Assembly (NCBI GenBank): GCA_036924285.1
Contig: JAYKYS010000002.1
Location: forward strand, 35,138,501 to 35,202,500
From: Asterella californica
Taxonomy: Eukaryota > Streptophyta > Marchantiopsida > Marchantiales > Aytoniaceae
DNA: 64,000 nucleotides
Direction: 5' to 3'
The notes under the pieces are model-generated. The model was given only the letters and a program-made list of their open reading frames with translations, searched no databases and was not told the DNA's origin. Position numbers and translations under genes: made by a program. Below, in pieces: positions 32,923 to 45,559 of this stretch. Each line of letters opens with the position of its first letter. Position 1 is the first letter of the stretch.

Positions 32923-35534
32923 CTTTTGATGAAAGAGCTTGAGCTTATCATGATTAACACGACGGAACCTCCCTCCTCCAAGCTTTGGTGAATTTGTGAC
33001 AAGCATCACAAGCACTATGTTGGAACATTTTTCCATCAAGTCATGAATGACATTGTCTTACACTTTGTGATGTATAACTTTGGTATACATCACAAGTTTT
33101 GCAATACTCCAAACAATCCTTGAAAATGCTGTTTCAATGATATCCAACGTCTAAGATTTTGAAGGTCGTCATTTTATCAGCGAATTGATCACCACATACA
33201 GGTCCATCGTGGAACTCTAGCTCAACCTCGCAGCTCCTCTTTACCCACAACTCATCGCATTAATCCATCAACACCTTGATGGAAAAAAACTCTTTCGATG
33301 ATCATGTATGGCTTACACCTCCTCATTAGAGCATTTCTTTCTCTAGCTCGTATGCCTTCAGGAAATGAACCATCAGAAAGAAAATCCCACACCTCTTTGT
33401 ATTCTTCCGATATCTCCTCGCTCAAAGTGATAGTCATCAAGTTCTCATCCAGAAAATTAGCATCTAACAGTTCTTTTCTCAATCCATCGTAAGCTCTAGA
33501 CAACAGATCTAAGTTGACATACTTCTTCTCTTACCTATCATCAATGACGTAATCATATTCCGTCATGTGGATCTTCCACCGACCTATCCGTGTTAGACTT
33601 ATTAAAGATGTACTTCAACGTTGTGAGCATCATTACAAAGAATTTTCCTCCAAGCAAATAGTGCCGAAACTTCTTCAAAGCAAAGATTACGATCAATCCT
33701 TCTTTCTCTGTTATGGAGCAGTTCTTCTCAACTTGCACCATTCGTTGACTCTAACATAAGCTAACAGATGGTCATGCCCATTCTCATCGAACTGACTCAA
33801 GGTACATCCAATCACAACATTAGATGCATGAGTATAAACAATGAATGACTTAATCGAGTCAGGTTTGACGAGGATTGGATCTATCATCAAACCCTTCTTC
33901 AAATCCTCAAACGCTTCCTTAGCTTTATGATATTGTAGTATCAATTCGAAGTCTATACCTTCTTCATGTAGTTGATCAATGATTAAGCTTTATTGGAAAA
34001 GGACAAGACGAGTCTACGATAATACTCACCCATTCCAAGAAATTGTCTCAACTTGGTCAAGTTAGTATGGAATGCTAATTCGATGATCTTCTTCACCTTG
34101 TCTGGATCACACTCTTATTCCACTTTTGGGGACAATGTGCTCCAACAACATGTCCTCTTCGCAGCCAAAAGTGCACTCTATTGGATTCAAAGATGCATTA
34201 GCTTGCTCCAATCCTCTAAGATTTTGATCAGATGATCAAAGTGATCATCCTTCCGCTTATACACACAAAAATCCATCAATGAAGTCTCCGACAAACTTTC
34301 CAAGAAACGGTTCGAATACTTTGTTCATGAAACGTTGTGAAAAGTGGCTGGAGCATTGCATATCCACTATAATCGTCTCCAAAATTATATCATTCGTGAC
34401 TCACAACTTCTTCCAAGATCATCTACGAATGATAATGAGTACTAGTCCTTCTTAGTGATCGCATTCAACTTCTTGTAATCCACATATACCTGAAGCTTAC
34501 CGTTCTTCTTCTTCATGATCACAAATAGAAGATACCTATTCTGAATTCTCCACTTGATAAATAAAACTAGCCTCCTTCTGTTTATTAATCTCTTCTTTGA
34601 CAATCACTATTGTTGGTGGATTGATCTTTTGTTGCTTTTGTCGAACAGGTTTCACATCCTCCTCCATGTCAATTCGGTGCGTCTCCAATGTCATCTCTTT
34701 CATATCTTTATAGCTGAAAGCAAACAAGTAGATGTATTTTGTAAATATCTCCAAGAATCTTCTCTTCTCCTCCAAAGTCACCTTGGAACCAAACTTGATG
34801 ATAGCGAGCCTTCGCTCCAACTCCTCTTCACTTAATTTTGTTTTGTCGAGTTCCTTCTCGACAGATGGACGAAGGAGTAAATCGATAGCTCCAATATGAG
34901 ATATGATGCAGTCACATATCAAACTCTTCATCTTCTGACGGCTCTTCATCAGAATAACTACTCGTATCTACTCTAGAGATATTTTCATTATGTTCGGTTT
35001 CTAATTCTCAGTCGATCTATCAGAATCAAAAGTCACACAACCACCACTTGAGATGGTTGCTAGGTCCTATCTTCAAGTAGCCATTGTGCAATATATCAAT
35101 CATATGACCAGCTCTCAACCAAGGTCTTCCAAAAGGCAAGTCATAGCTAGAATCTTTCAGAATTTGAAAAGACATATACATCAACGTTTGTACCTCCATA
35201 ACAAACACCACTACTTTCTCTAGGACTCCAAGAGGTCTCACCCTTTGCTTCTTAGCCATACCAACAATGATGTTGTCGATCTCGTGGGCTTCATCTCCAA
35301 CCGCTTCATAAAACGTTCAGATATCGCATTTACAACAAAACCTTTGTCCACCAACACATCAAGTACAAAATTTTCATTCAATAGAACCTCGATCTTGGAT
35401 GCTTTTGTGCATATCTCAAAGACTTGAGCATCCACTACACCAACTCTCACACTTGAGACGTTGGTCTTGTCCTTAGACTTCTTCTTCTTGATCCTTATGA
35501 GCTGAATGGCAGGTGCGTGCCATTCAACCATCAC
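32923..35534 (-). pseudogene. Element F: degraded C-like gag-end/protease/RT/RNase H/integrase
   Basis: Minus-strand fragments follow the order of element C. Protease is at 35534-35026 (a D...G loop in which DGGS has become DKGF, and LPFGRPW). RT N-terminus is at 34949-34536. RT centre (34500-33960) is heavily deleted, with the FIDD block lost. RNase H is at 33944-33553 (IVYTHASNVVIGC, where the catalytic TDAS has become THAS). The distal RNase H linker is at 33503-33252. Integrase is fragmentary at 33240-32923, and a deletion near 32995 joins the very end of integrase (RVNHDKLKLFHQKK) to an earlier part. It is far more decayed than C. Confidence 0.85.
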
Positions 35535-36348
35535 GACAGTCTAATGACATCATTATGTCATTCATCTCATCACTGAAAGACGATATAGTTCTATCTAGTA
35601 GATGAGATCATAGTGTGATCTAAACTCACAAGTAGTGAATAGCGATATTCTGTCAATTCTTGTGCCTTTGACTCACTGCTGGATCGCGGTTTAAGGTTGA
35701 ATGGTAGTACATCGAGTATCTTGCTGAAATTCATGACAATCGCTGAAAAAATTCAAGGCACACTTTTGCACGGTCCATGGAATGGAACCTGAGAAGTGCA
35801 GGCGGGATTAATCGTCACCTAAAGAAAGAATTCGACGTGTGCAAGAACCTGCATCAATTGAGAGGAGCGGAGGATGATTTCACACAAAACGACAACAAGC
35901 ATGAAGATATTAGTTCGAGAAAATACTATCTCGTGTGAGTAATTGCTCATTCAGCTTCGCATTGTATGAATCGTTAATGATCTTGCGCATCAACTTGCAA
36001 TATCGCCAGCACAGAAAGATCTGTAAATTACATCAAACTGTGCATTGTCACTATGCTGATCTTTGTCCACCATCTACTCCACGTCAGAATTACGACTAGA
36101 AAACTGGAGAGAGGATCGACCAAGTGATATGCAAAATCTGAGGGTGTGACCAAGTGAAGATACGGTTTCAGAGGGGTGACCAGGTAAATAAACCAAATTT
36201 ATGAGGATCTTCCATATGAAACTTGAGGAGATGCAATGTACTTTATTACAGAGCTACTATGAGTGTCAAAGTGAAGCAAAAAGATTCCTTAGCGAATGGA
36301 TGGAAAAAAGACGTAAGTTTTTATCTGATAACACTTGTTTCAGAAATT
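35535..36348. other. Unassigned sequence inside the inverted repeat
   Basis: Similarity to element C stops at about 35500 and no gene is visible beyond. A short hairpin (arms TGAATGGCA / TGCCATTCA, 35503-35526) sits exactly at the edge of the element F remnant. Confidence 0.4.
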
Positions 36349-36745
36349 TTTCATAGTGCTTGCAAATCTGAAATGGCAAGTTGAACTTGACGCTTATCAT
36401 TCTCATATATTGTGTTCCATCATGGAACACGTCAGCTTTGCCTCCACGTGGAGGATGTATGCCACTTGAGTCGGACATGAAGTAAAAGTGTAGAAAAGTG
36501 AATAGTGACATGAATATCCTAATTACAATAAAAACCTCAATAGTAGAAAGCAAGAGTTTATTACCCAACATAATTGACATAGTTGATAAGCTTGTCAAGA
36601 GGTTAGTGGACAGAGACCTTTATTATCATAGGCTGGTTATGAATGCAGCATAAATTTGCTTGACCGCACCCTTAATATGTTTATAGTGCTTGACCTCATA
36701 ATTCTCTCTTAAGATTGTAGTAATTATTTCACCCGTGACTAGCAA
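36349..36745 (-). repeat. Right arm of the large inverted repeat
   Basis: Reverse complement of 31329-31748 with roughly one difference per 10 bp and small indels. On the plus strand 36552-36650 is an open stretch reading like LLPNIIDIVDKLVKRLVDRD then YYHRLVMNAA and a stop, hinting that the arm derives from a protein-coding gene, possibly a transposase. The family is not identified. Confidence 0.75.
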
Positions 36746-38444
36746 CAACAAGTTTACGGTTGTGTAAAGACATTGAACAAAACAAGTAAGAGATCACATG
36801 GGCTGATGATATGCTATTAAGACACTGAAGTTTCAATGTAAATACATGGCTGACATGTACATCTTGCATTCAAATGATGTAGCATTTTGACCCGCTGAAT
36901 CTGCTGTTTCCAGTCAGAGATGCAGTTAAGTAATGCAATGTTAAGATGGGTGCAGTCAAGTAAATATCTGTGAATGCAGAGATCAGTTCTCTGGTTGTAA
37001 ACTAGAGAACGTCCGCATGTGTAATTATCGATTATTTTTGGGTCAGAACTTGTCGGTTATTTTCGGGCCAAAACTTGTTCATCATATGTCAATTTTCTGG
37101 AAGATTACGAACGGATTCATTGTTTGAAGTTTTTCTGGAAGATTATGAAAGGATTCATTGTGTGTAGATATTGTTGGGTAATACGAACGAATTCATTCTT
37201 TGTAGGTATTATGAATAACATGATGTAGACCTTTTTACAAACGGATTCATTCTTTGTAGGTATTTTTTGATAACATTAATGTATAGATTTTCTGATAACA
37301 TGAATAGATTCATTATTTATCAATATTTTTAGATAAATGGACTGATTTATTATTTGTAAATATCTTCGAGATAAAATTAGATTGTATCAGTTGTTCGAGA
37401 ATTTTGACCAGTTATTTGAAGATCAAAATATATCATTGCTCAGTTATTTGAGGGATCAAAATAGATCGTTGATCAATTATTCGAGGATCAAAATAATTAA
37501 TATATCGAAGTAAGAAAGTGGACGTAGCATCACTTTCTTAGTATGGTCTCCATGAACTCTTGGTTATTTTTGAACCATGGTAATGTTCGTACCATAATGA
37601 TCGATTGTTTGTTATTATGTACATATTCATTGTTTGTAGATATTTATGGATAATACAGATCCATTATTGTTGTATACAATTGAGGATTGTTGATCAATTA
37701 TTTGAGAATCAAAATAGTTAATATATCGAAGTAAAAAGTGAGTGTAGCATCAAAAGATAAGAATCTTAATATGATCTTTGCGTAAAGAATCTTAATATTA
37801 TCTTTGTGAACTTGTGGTTATTTTTAAACCATGGTAATGTTCGGACCAAAATGATCTATTGTTTATCATTTTCTTGGATTCTAGGAACATATTCATTATT
37901 TGTAGATATTTGTGGACAATACGGACTAGTTATCATTGCAGATAATTTTGGATAGTATGAAATATTTAGTATCTTATAGATAGTTTTAGATAATATAATG
38001 TGGACCAGTTCAATATAAGGGACCTCTTCATTATTTATAGATATTTTCAAGATAAAAATATATTATACTTGTTTGAGGGTTGTTGATTCAATTATTTGAC
38101 GATCAAAACAGATTATGTTTAAGTAAGAAAGTGGATGTAGCATCAAAAATATACTTTTACATGTGGGTGAATTTATAAGCTATACATTTTTACCATATTA
38201 TTCTTATTGTAATATATTTTATTTTAAGCGTTCTATATATCAAGTTATGGTGAACCAATGAATATTCAACCAAGGGTCAAGACTCAAGTTAGAACATGAT
38301 CAAAAACTTTACTTGCATGTAGCAGCTACGGGATGTCGAGCCAAACTAGAATATCTTTGAAACTTTACTTGCAAGTAGCAACTTTCACATTTGGATTGCA
38401 AGTAGGAGCAAGCTACATAAACGTAACCTGCTATGATATGTAGT
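36746..38444. repeat. AT-rich degenerate repeat region
   Basis: No genes. 37085-37380 holds degenerate units around GGATTCATTCTTTGTAGGTA. A longer block at 37470-37680 is partly repeated at 37690-37930 (both carry GTTAATATATCGAAGTAA, GTAGCATCA, AACCATGGTAATGTTCG and ATTTGTAGATATTT), with a third partial copy near 38095-38145. The unique sequence just before 38445 is the left flank of element D1. Confidence 0.65.
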
Positions 38445-38448
38445 GTAC
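38445..38448. other. GTAC beside D1: half of a swapped target duplication
   Basis: GTAC directly precedes the D1 3' LTR. The far side of D1 has GACC instead. The partner GTAC is found at 50543-50546, next to the 5' LTR of D2. Confidence 0.8.
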
Positions 38449-39361
38449 TGTAAACCCTCCGCGGTCCTATCGATCAACTACCCCCCGATCTCTCAACCTC
38501 CACGATCGTCATCCACGAATCTGCAACATGTCGGGCCTGTCTCTCACTCAGGGGTCACCTCTGATGGCTTTGATGGAAGCACACCATGAACTTGAAGGGA
38601 AAATACTGAGTTCACTCATTCATACACCCACAAACTTATCAACTAAAAATCTCCTTAAACACATCAACTAAAATCCTCCATTCTAACAACGTCTCTCAAG
38701 TTCTCGCATGCTAAAAATATCCCACACTCTCTATATTACTCAAGTTGTCATTACGACAATGTGAAAACAAGGATGAGGAGCTCTTCTCTACTCCTCTATT
38801 TATACATTCTAGGTTTTTACTTTGGTACCCTCGGTAACTCAGCCGTAACTACTTTTACCGGGTTTTACTAAGATATTACTTAAGGTAAAAGCATTGATCA
38901 CATGGGCTTTTTATCTTTTCACATGGGCTTATTCCTTCAAAGTCAACAACTTCTAGAAGGATTCTGGAATATTCTCAAGGAATCTCGAATTTCCACCCCC
39001 CCTCTACACTAGGACCCACTAAAAAGGAAACATGTGGAATCTCTTCTTGTTTTTAATGCTCACAAAATCCACAACTTTAATCCAACCACTAATATCAAGT
39101 CAAAAAGGAGATAAGGGATACTTTCCACCTCCTTTCTACCTTTTAGACAAAATGACAAGATAGTAGTGCTCACTCTTTAGCAAATATCTGAATTCTGCCA
39201 AAAGTACAGCTAAGTTTAACCATAACTAACTTTTAGCTAGTCATGACTAACTTGATACATCCTTAAAGTACTTTGGCAGCCAATAAACATTCTCAACACT
39301 TAGTTATAACTAAACACCTTACTAATAGACAAACTTCCTATGTGTAACATAGGTCGTTACA
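38449..39361 (-). repeat. D1 3' LTR
   Basis: 913 bp, ends TG...CA in element sense. The first bases form a small hairpin (CCTATGT TAC ACATAGG). A TATA-like TATAAATAG occurs in the LTR near 38808. It is preceded in element sense by CCGGGGGTAAAA, the polypurine-like tract. Confidence 0.92.
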
Positions 39362-39374
39362 TTTTACCCCCGGA

Positions 39375-42300
39375 CTAAATTTTCGCTCCGTCCTCGGAGT
39401 GAAGAGAGAACTTTCGTCGATGAAACAACTTCAACTTGTCATGATTTACTCGATCAAATCTCCTTCCTCCCAGCTCTTGAAGGTCATATGTGAAGTTGCT
39501 CCACACCTTATCTACAACAAAAAGACCAAAATATCTCGGAAGAAACTTCTTCCTAGCCCTCTTGAATCTGATAGCATCATACAACATAACCCAATCTCCG
39601 ACTTGAAAAGGTTTTACCTCCCTCTTGCCCAACCGTTTGTCGTAACTCTTCTTTTGATACGCCTGAGCTCGTTCCATCCGGATCATTGCTACCGCTCGGG
39701 TCTCTTCCAACTCCATGAGTTGCTCCCTTCTTGATCTGACCACGTCTTCTCCTCTCGACCTCTTCAACTTTCGTTGAATAGTTTGAAAAGTATCCAATTC
39801 GAATTGGATCGACAACTTGGACTCCACTCCATAAACCAGTCGAAATGGGGAGTATCCAGTAGAAGTCTTTGTTGTCGTTCGGTACTCTCATAAGATGACA
39901 TGTAGCCTCTTATCCCAAGTATGTTTCGCAGTTTCAACACCAGCATCTTTGGCGAGCATCATACAAAGTGTAAGATTGGTCTTCTCCGCAAGACCATTAG
40001 CATTTGGTTTGTATGAGGTCGTTACTCGTGGCTTGATAGAAAAGTGTCGTAGCATAGCAGTAGTCATGCTCCCTACAAACTCTCCTCCTCTATCTGAGAC
40101 CAACTCTTACGGACATCCAAATCTCGTGATGATCCTCTCCCATAGGAATCTACCGACTTCTGTTTCATTGGTCTCTCTCAAAGGTCTAGCCTCTACCCAC
40201 TTGGTACAATAGTCAGTGGCGACTACAATGTATCTATTGCCTCGAGGTGTCTTATTAAGAGGACCTACAAAGTCAATACCCCATTTCTCAAACGGCCCTA
40301 ATACTGGAATTGATCTTAACGGAGGTGTTCTAGTAGACTTTAGAGCAAATGCTTGACATACGTCACAAGTTTTGCAATAGTCTAAACACTCTTTGAAAAT
40401 CCCTCTCCAGTGATAACCCGCATCCAAAATCTTGAAGGCTGTTATCTTACCAGCAAAGTGACCTCCGCAAACAGTTCCGTCGTGAAACTCGTGCATTAGC
40501 TTGAATGCCTCCTTCTGACCAACTGCTCTCCTTAGTAACCCATCTGCTCCTTGATGAAACAGAATTCCCTCCACCATGGTGTAAGGTTTGCATCTCTTGA
40601 TCAACGCGTTACGTTCTCGGGTATGCATACCTTCTGGAAAAGAGCCATCTACAAGAAAACTCCAGGTTTCTTTGTACTCGTCCGGTATCTCCTCGATGCT
40701 TGTGATGGTCATCAGATGCTCGTCTGGAAATGAATCATCAAACGGTTCTTCTCCCTCATCATCATAAGCCCTTGACAAAAGATCAGCATTCGCATGCTTC
40801 TTCCCTGGTCTATCTTCGATCACATAATCGTATTCTGTTAGAAGGATCTTCCAACGAGCAATACGACCTTCGGCATTAGGCTTATTAAAGATATACTTTA
40901 AAGCCTTGTGATCTGTGACTATGGAAAATTTCCCTCCTAGCAAATAGTGTCGAAATTTCTTCAATCCAAAGATCACCGCTAATCCTTCTCGTTCAGTCAC
41001 GGAGTAATTCTTCTCCGCTGGAACCATCTGCCTACTAGCATACGCTTTAGGATGATCATGCCCATCTCCATCTAGCTGACTTAATGTACATCCGATTGCT
41101 ACATTGGAGGCATCCGTATACAGAATAAATGCTTTACTCCACTCAGGTTTAGCAAGTATAGGAGCTGTCACTAATGCCTTTTTCAGCTCCTCAAATGCTT
41201 CCTTTGCCTTCTGATCATGCACTATCAAGTCAAAATCAACTCCCTTCTTCATGTACATAGTCAAAGCTATTGCTTTGTTTGAGAAGGAAAAGACAAACCT
41301 ACGATAATATCCAACCATGCCAAGAAATTGCCTCAACTTTGTCAAGTTGATCGGAAATGGAAGATCCACAATCTTCTTCACCTTCTCAGGATCTATCGCA
41401 ATCCCATTCTTGGAAATGATGTGCCCTAACAGCAGACCTTCTTCGCAGCCAAAGATGCACTTCTCTGGATTTAGAGAAGCGTTGGCTTGCTCCAACCGCT
41501 GCAAAACTTTGATCACATGATCAAAGTGGTCCTCCTTTCGTCCGTACACACAGAAATCGTCAATGAAATCCCGAACAAACTTCCCTATGAATGGTTCAAA
41601 GACCTTGTTCATGAACCTTTGAAACGTGGCCGGAGCATTACACAATCCGAATGGCATCACCCGAAATGCAAAATGTTCCCCAAGGAATAGTGAAAGTAGT
41701 CAACTGTTGGTACTCCTATGCTATCTTGATCTGGTTATACCCACTATAACCATCACCAAAGCTGTACCACTCATGACCAGCAACTTCCTCCAAATCTCAT
41801 CTATAAATGGTAGAGGATAATAATCCTTCTTGGTAACTGCATTCAGCTTCTTATAGTCTATGCACACTCGCAGCTTACCATTCTTCTTCTTGACAATCAC
41901 AATGGGTGAAACCCATTCTGAGTTCTCCACCTCATAGATGAAACTCGCCTCCTTCAACTTGTCTATCTCTTCCTTGACCATCATTGCCGTTGTGGGATTG
42001 ATCCTTCTCTGCTTCTGTCGAACTGGTCTTGCGTGCTCCTCCAATTCGATTCGATGAGTCTCGAGAGTCACCTCCTTCAAATCCTTGTAGCTGAAAGCAA
42101 ACACATGGATATATTTTCGAAATATATCTAGGAATCTACTTTTCTCTTCTTGAGTGACATTGATACCAAACTTCAGGGTAGAGAGTCTTCTCACAATCTC
42201 TGCCTCACTCAAATCTTCTTTGTCAGGATCTTTCTCCACTGCTGGTCGAGGCAACAAGTCAATAGCACTAAGCTGATGTAATGATTCATCTCGACCAAAT

Positions 42301-44261
42301 CCTTCGTCTTCAGACGAGGATTCTTGATCGTAAGAATCTCCGGTATCTACTTCTGATACACTCTGATCATCCTCCGTATCAGATTCCCAGTAGTCACTAG
42401 TGGGTCTATCAGAGTCAGAAGTCACAACTCCAACACCCGAGAGAGGAACTATCACTCTATGATCTCTAGGCCCAATCCGTAAGTATCCCTTGTGCCACCT
42501 ATCAGTGGTGCGCACAGCTCTCAACCAAGGCTTACCTAGGAGCAAATCATAACTAGAGTCCTTTAACACTTGAAAGGACATCAACGTTTGAACTCCCATC
42601 ACAGACACGACCACCTTCTCTAACACACCAAGAGGTCTTACCCGTTGCTTGTTAGCCATCCCCACGACAATGCTAGCCGGGCGAGTTGGTTCCATCCCCA
42701 ACTTCTTCATCAACCTCTCCGATATGGCGTTGACAGCCGATCCTCCATCCACCAATACGTCAGAGACGTAATGACCATTCAACCGGACTTCAATCTTTGA
42801 AGCCCTAGTGCATACCTCTGAAGCATGCACATCCACCACACCAACTCCCACAGACTTTGATGTCTTGCTCTTGGGTTTCTTCTTCTTGCTTCTCTTAGAA
42901 CTCAGTCCTCCTCTGAGTTCTCTTCGTAAGCTGGGATTAAGTGCGATCAGTTGTCCAACAGTGATGTTGGCTTTCTGAGCACCCACATCTTCAACCACAT
43001 CATATCCCGCTTGGGAAGATGAAATGGTGAAATCCGCCATCCCTAGCTTCCTTCTTGGCTCCCTTGGTGTACTCGAAACATTACTCGAACGAGTACTTCT
43101 ACTTGCTGACTCCTCCATGAAAACCGGTTCATCAGAAAATCGAGTTCTTTTCCTTTCTTGAGCTAAAAGCTCCACCGGTGCATGAGAAGAGTTTGAACTC
43201 TCTCCTTTCTCGTAGATGGAATCTCGCACGACATCGATAGTAGTCAACCCCTTGTCTCGTCCTTGTGATGGATTTCCTCCACCCACATTCATTCTGATAG
43301 CTTCGGTACCTCTTGCTTCGTTGTTAGGACAATTTCGCTGGAAATGAGAACCTCCACACGTCCAACAAGTGATTCCTCCAAAGTTACCTTGGTTGCCTCC
43401 AAAGTTACCTTGATTTCCTCGGTTGGGATTGTTGTCGTAACCTCTTTGACCTCCTCCTCCACCTTTGTTCCTCCATTCTCGTAACTGCACCACGTTTATC
43501 TTGAGATCCGCAAGAGTATCGGTGATGCTCTTCAGCTCGGCATGAAAATCAGAGGTGGCAGTAGACATCGTTGTTGGGACAAACGGTCTTGGCACCACCG
43601 TTGGAGTAGGAGCTGACGTTGAAGCAATCACCAATTGTGATGGTGCAGGTGCGATCATTGTGACTACACCAAGAGTCGGAGTCGACACCAGAGCAGCATG
43701 ATGAGGTTGGATGATATCTCCTTCATCCAAACTCTCTTCCATGTTTGTCGCAATCTTGATGGCCTCCGCTTTGGTTGTTGGCTTCTCGTACCTCACTTGG
43801 GTTCGAATTGAAGGTCTCAACCCTCCCACCAAGTTCTTGGTCAACATTGCTCCAATCCCCGCCATCGTTAGCTCCACATTGTCTCCACTCTTCCGTAGGA
43901 CCGTCCGAAACCGTTGCTCCAACTTATCCACCCTTTCGGCATATTGCCGAACTTTCTCGTCGTCCCGTTGCTTCAAATGAGTAAGCTCCACCATGAGCTT
44001 CTCATAACTCTCTTCTGGAAGAAATTCTTCGATGAGTGCATTACTCAACGTCTCCCATGTGTCCTCAACTGCACCAGGTGTCTTGCTCTTCACTCGGTTG
44101 TCATACCACGTAAGAGCAAAATCTTCTAAAAACTCTGGCAGTAACAACACCCATTCTTCCTTCCTTCTCACGTTGTTTCCGATGCAACCCCTTTTGAAGT
44201 CTCGTACAAATGGTTCTACATCTTCATTGTCCTTCCCATGAAACACTGGTAACTTCCCCAT
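39375..44261 (-). pseudogene. D1 gag-pol polyprotein gene (four disabling changes)
   Basis: Starts ATG 44261-44259. The first 846 codons are open: gag capsid-like domain (1-180), zinc knuckle CX2CX3HX4C (about 299-311), retropepsin with VDGGSAVN (about 505) and LLLGKPW, and the start of RT to YYPLPFIDEI. One T is missing near 41797 compared with D2, and one extra T near 41670 restores the frame. The next block (41660-40107) holds RT with FIDDF, RNase H (TDAS, EREG, TDHKAL) and integrase HHCC and first Asp. It stops at TAA 40109-40107, where D2 has TTA. A TGA at 39890-39888 replaces a Trp codon. The end carries GPFV-like FGLFVVDKVW. No chromodomain. Confidence 0.92.
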
Positions 44262-44310
44262 CTTGTAACTATTCTTTCTACCCTTCTAATTTTTGTGCAA
44301 TAACTACTCG

Positions 44311-44475
44311 CTAAAAGAGTATGAACATCACCAATTCCATTCGCGAATAATCTACCATAGATAAAATGAAAAGAAATGGTTGTAACAACACCTCTTGTGC
44401 CATCTCTTCTCCCAAGGTAATCATGAGCCTGAGTCGCATCACCGCCTTCTCCACCATCCGAATGACGATCTCCAT
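44311..44475 (-). CDS. D1 leader ORF-d (54 codons, starts inside the ORF-c stop)
   Basis: The A of its ATG (44475) is also the last base of the ORF-c TGA, giving TGATG. This overlap is typical of termination-reinitiation. The product has MVEKAVMRL, a TLGEEMAQEVL block and a hydrophobic end (MVDYSRMELVMFILF). It ends TAG exactly where the element C homologue ends. It aligns without gaps with ORF-a of the same element (K-MR, TLG-E-A, L, PF, P-V-Y, E, LF). Function unknown; conserved spelling changes argue it was translated. It lies about 50 bp upstream of gag. Confidence 0.6.
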   Translation of the reverse strand: MEIVIRMVEKAVMRLRLMITLGEEMAQEVLLQPFLFILSMVDYSRMELVMFILF

Positions 44476-44951
44476 CACAACTCAGCTGAGTCCTCTTTTG
44501 AAGTCGACAACTTCTCCGTCTCAGCTCTTTGAGTCTCATCCAACTTCTCGACTACTGACGTAAGTAGGACGGCCACATCGACGCACTTGTGTCCTCTGGA
44601 TAGATCACCCACTCCACAACTTGGACAAGGATCTTCACCTAGAAGATGAATTGACGTTGGTGACGATGGACCCACTCGAAGACTTAAATCAGTAAACTCC
44701 CGCTTCCCTTTAGCTCTCTCGGTTCTGATTCTAGTTGGACAATTTACTACTTTGTGTCCCAACCCTCTACAGAAATAACACCACAAGTCGGTTTCTACTC
44801 TTCTCCTCGGAGATTCTACTTGAGGTTTAGTACTAGGGTTTTCAAACTCGACGATAATCTCTCTCGAACTTTCTCCGACACTTACTATGACATCTAAACC
44901 TTGAGGAATGTTTCTAAGTCTAACTTTCCAATCTTTTGAATTTCCACTCAT
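44475..44951 (-). CDS. D1 leader ORF-c (158 codons, canonical zinc knuckle)
   Basis: ATG at 44951-44949. N-terminus WKVRLRNIPQGLDVIVSV followed by a CX2CX4HX4C knuckle (CYFCRGLGHKVVNC), a basic stretch, and a C-terminal half with a further CPSC...HKC arrangement that could bind a second metal. It is intact in both D copies. Knuckles of this type bind single-stranded nucleic acid. It is a second knuckle protein in addition to gag, placed before gag. Role in packaging or regulation is inference. Confidence 0.65.
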   Translation of the reverse strand: MSGNSKDWKVRLRNIPQGLDVIVSVGESSREIIVEFENPSTKPQVESPRRRVETDLWCYFCRGLGHKVVNCPTRIRTERAKGKREFTDLSLRVGPSSPTSIHLLGEDPCPSCGVGDLSRGHKCVDVAVLLTSVVEKLDETQRAETEKLSTSKEDSAEL

Positions 44952-45089
44952 GTTGCACCTTCTCAACCATTAAGTGGACAAAATATCATAGAGGAAAATA
45001 ATTCTACCTCACTTTCTTAACTCTTCCGAGCTTTATATTACAAATCGTGTATTATACATGCTATACACAAAATAAAATCTAATCTAAAA

Positions 45090-45407
45090 TTAACTATCGA
45101 AGATATGATCCTCCTCACCATCGTTTGTACTAATCACAACAGACATCTTGAACTCACTCTTGTAAGGATCCAACTCTACTTCACCAGGAGCATTCGTGGC
45201 CTCCACAGTGAATGATGCTTTAAACTCGGCTTTCTTCAAATCTGTGTCAATGGTCGTGGAAGCTTCTTCGTATAGGGTAAAGAGGGCACCCCAAGTGCTA
45301 TAGATGCGGGTTCGTAACTCATCTATACTTAACTTGGGCTTCTCCGTCTCTGTTCGAACTCCTAAACGTCTCTTCTTCCACCTCGTCATTCGAACTGGAT
45401 TCCCCAT
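45090..45407 (-). CDS. D1 leader ORF-b (105 codons, unknown)
   Basis: Open in both D copies with only two residue differences (Thr/Ala and Asp/Gly). Basic start (MTRWKKRRLGVRTETEK), then a possible helix (DELRTRIYSTWGALFTLYEE), then a beta-like, acidic second half ending DGEEDHIFDS. No motif recognised. I did not find it in element C. Confidence 0.5.
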   Translation of the reverse strand: MGNPVRMTRWKKRRLGVRTETEKPKLSIDELRTRIYSTWGALFTLYEEASTTIDTDLKKAEFKASFTVEATNAPGEVELDPYKSEFKMSVVISTNDGEEDHIFDS

Positions 45408-45559
45408 GAAGTATCTTCAAGACCTCCTTGTATGCCGAAACGTATATCTCTTAGTTGGTAAGAGATCTCTCCAAGATTTTTGTGGTCTTCAGTAGCTCAA
45501 CCTCCAAGCTACTAAATCATGAAGTTTCAACAGAAACTTCCCTAATCAGAAGAGATGGT

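Noticed and set aside
43711..44241. Plus-strand open frames mirrored at 53514-54044
   Set aside because: Antisense shadows of D gag.
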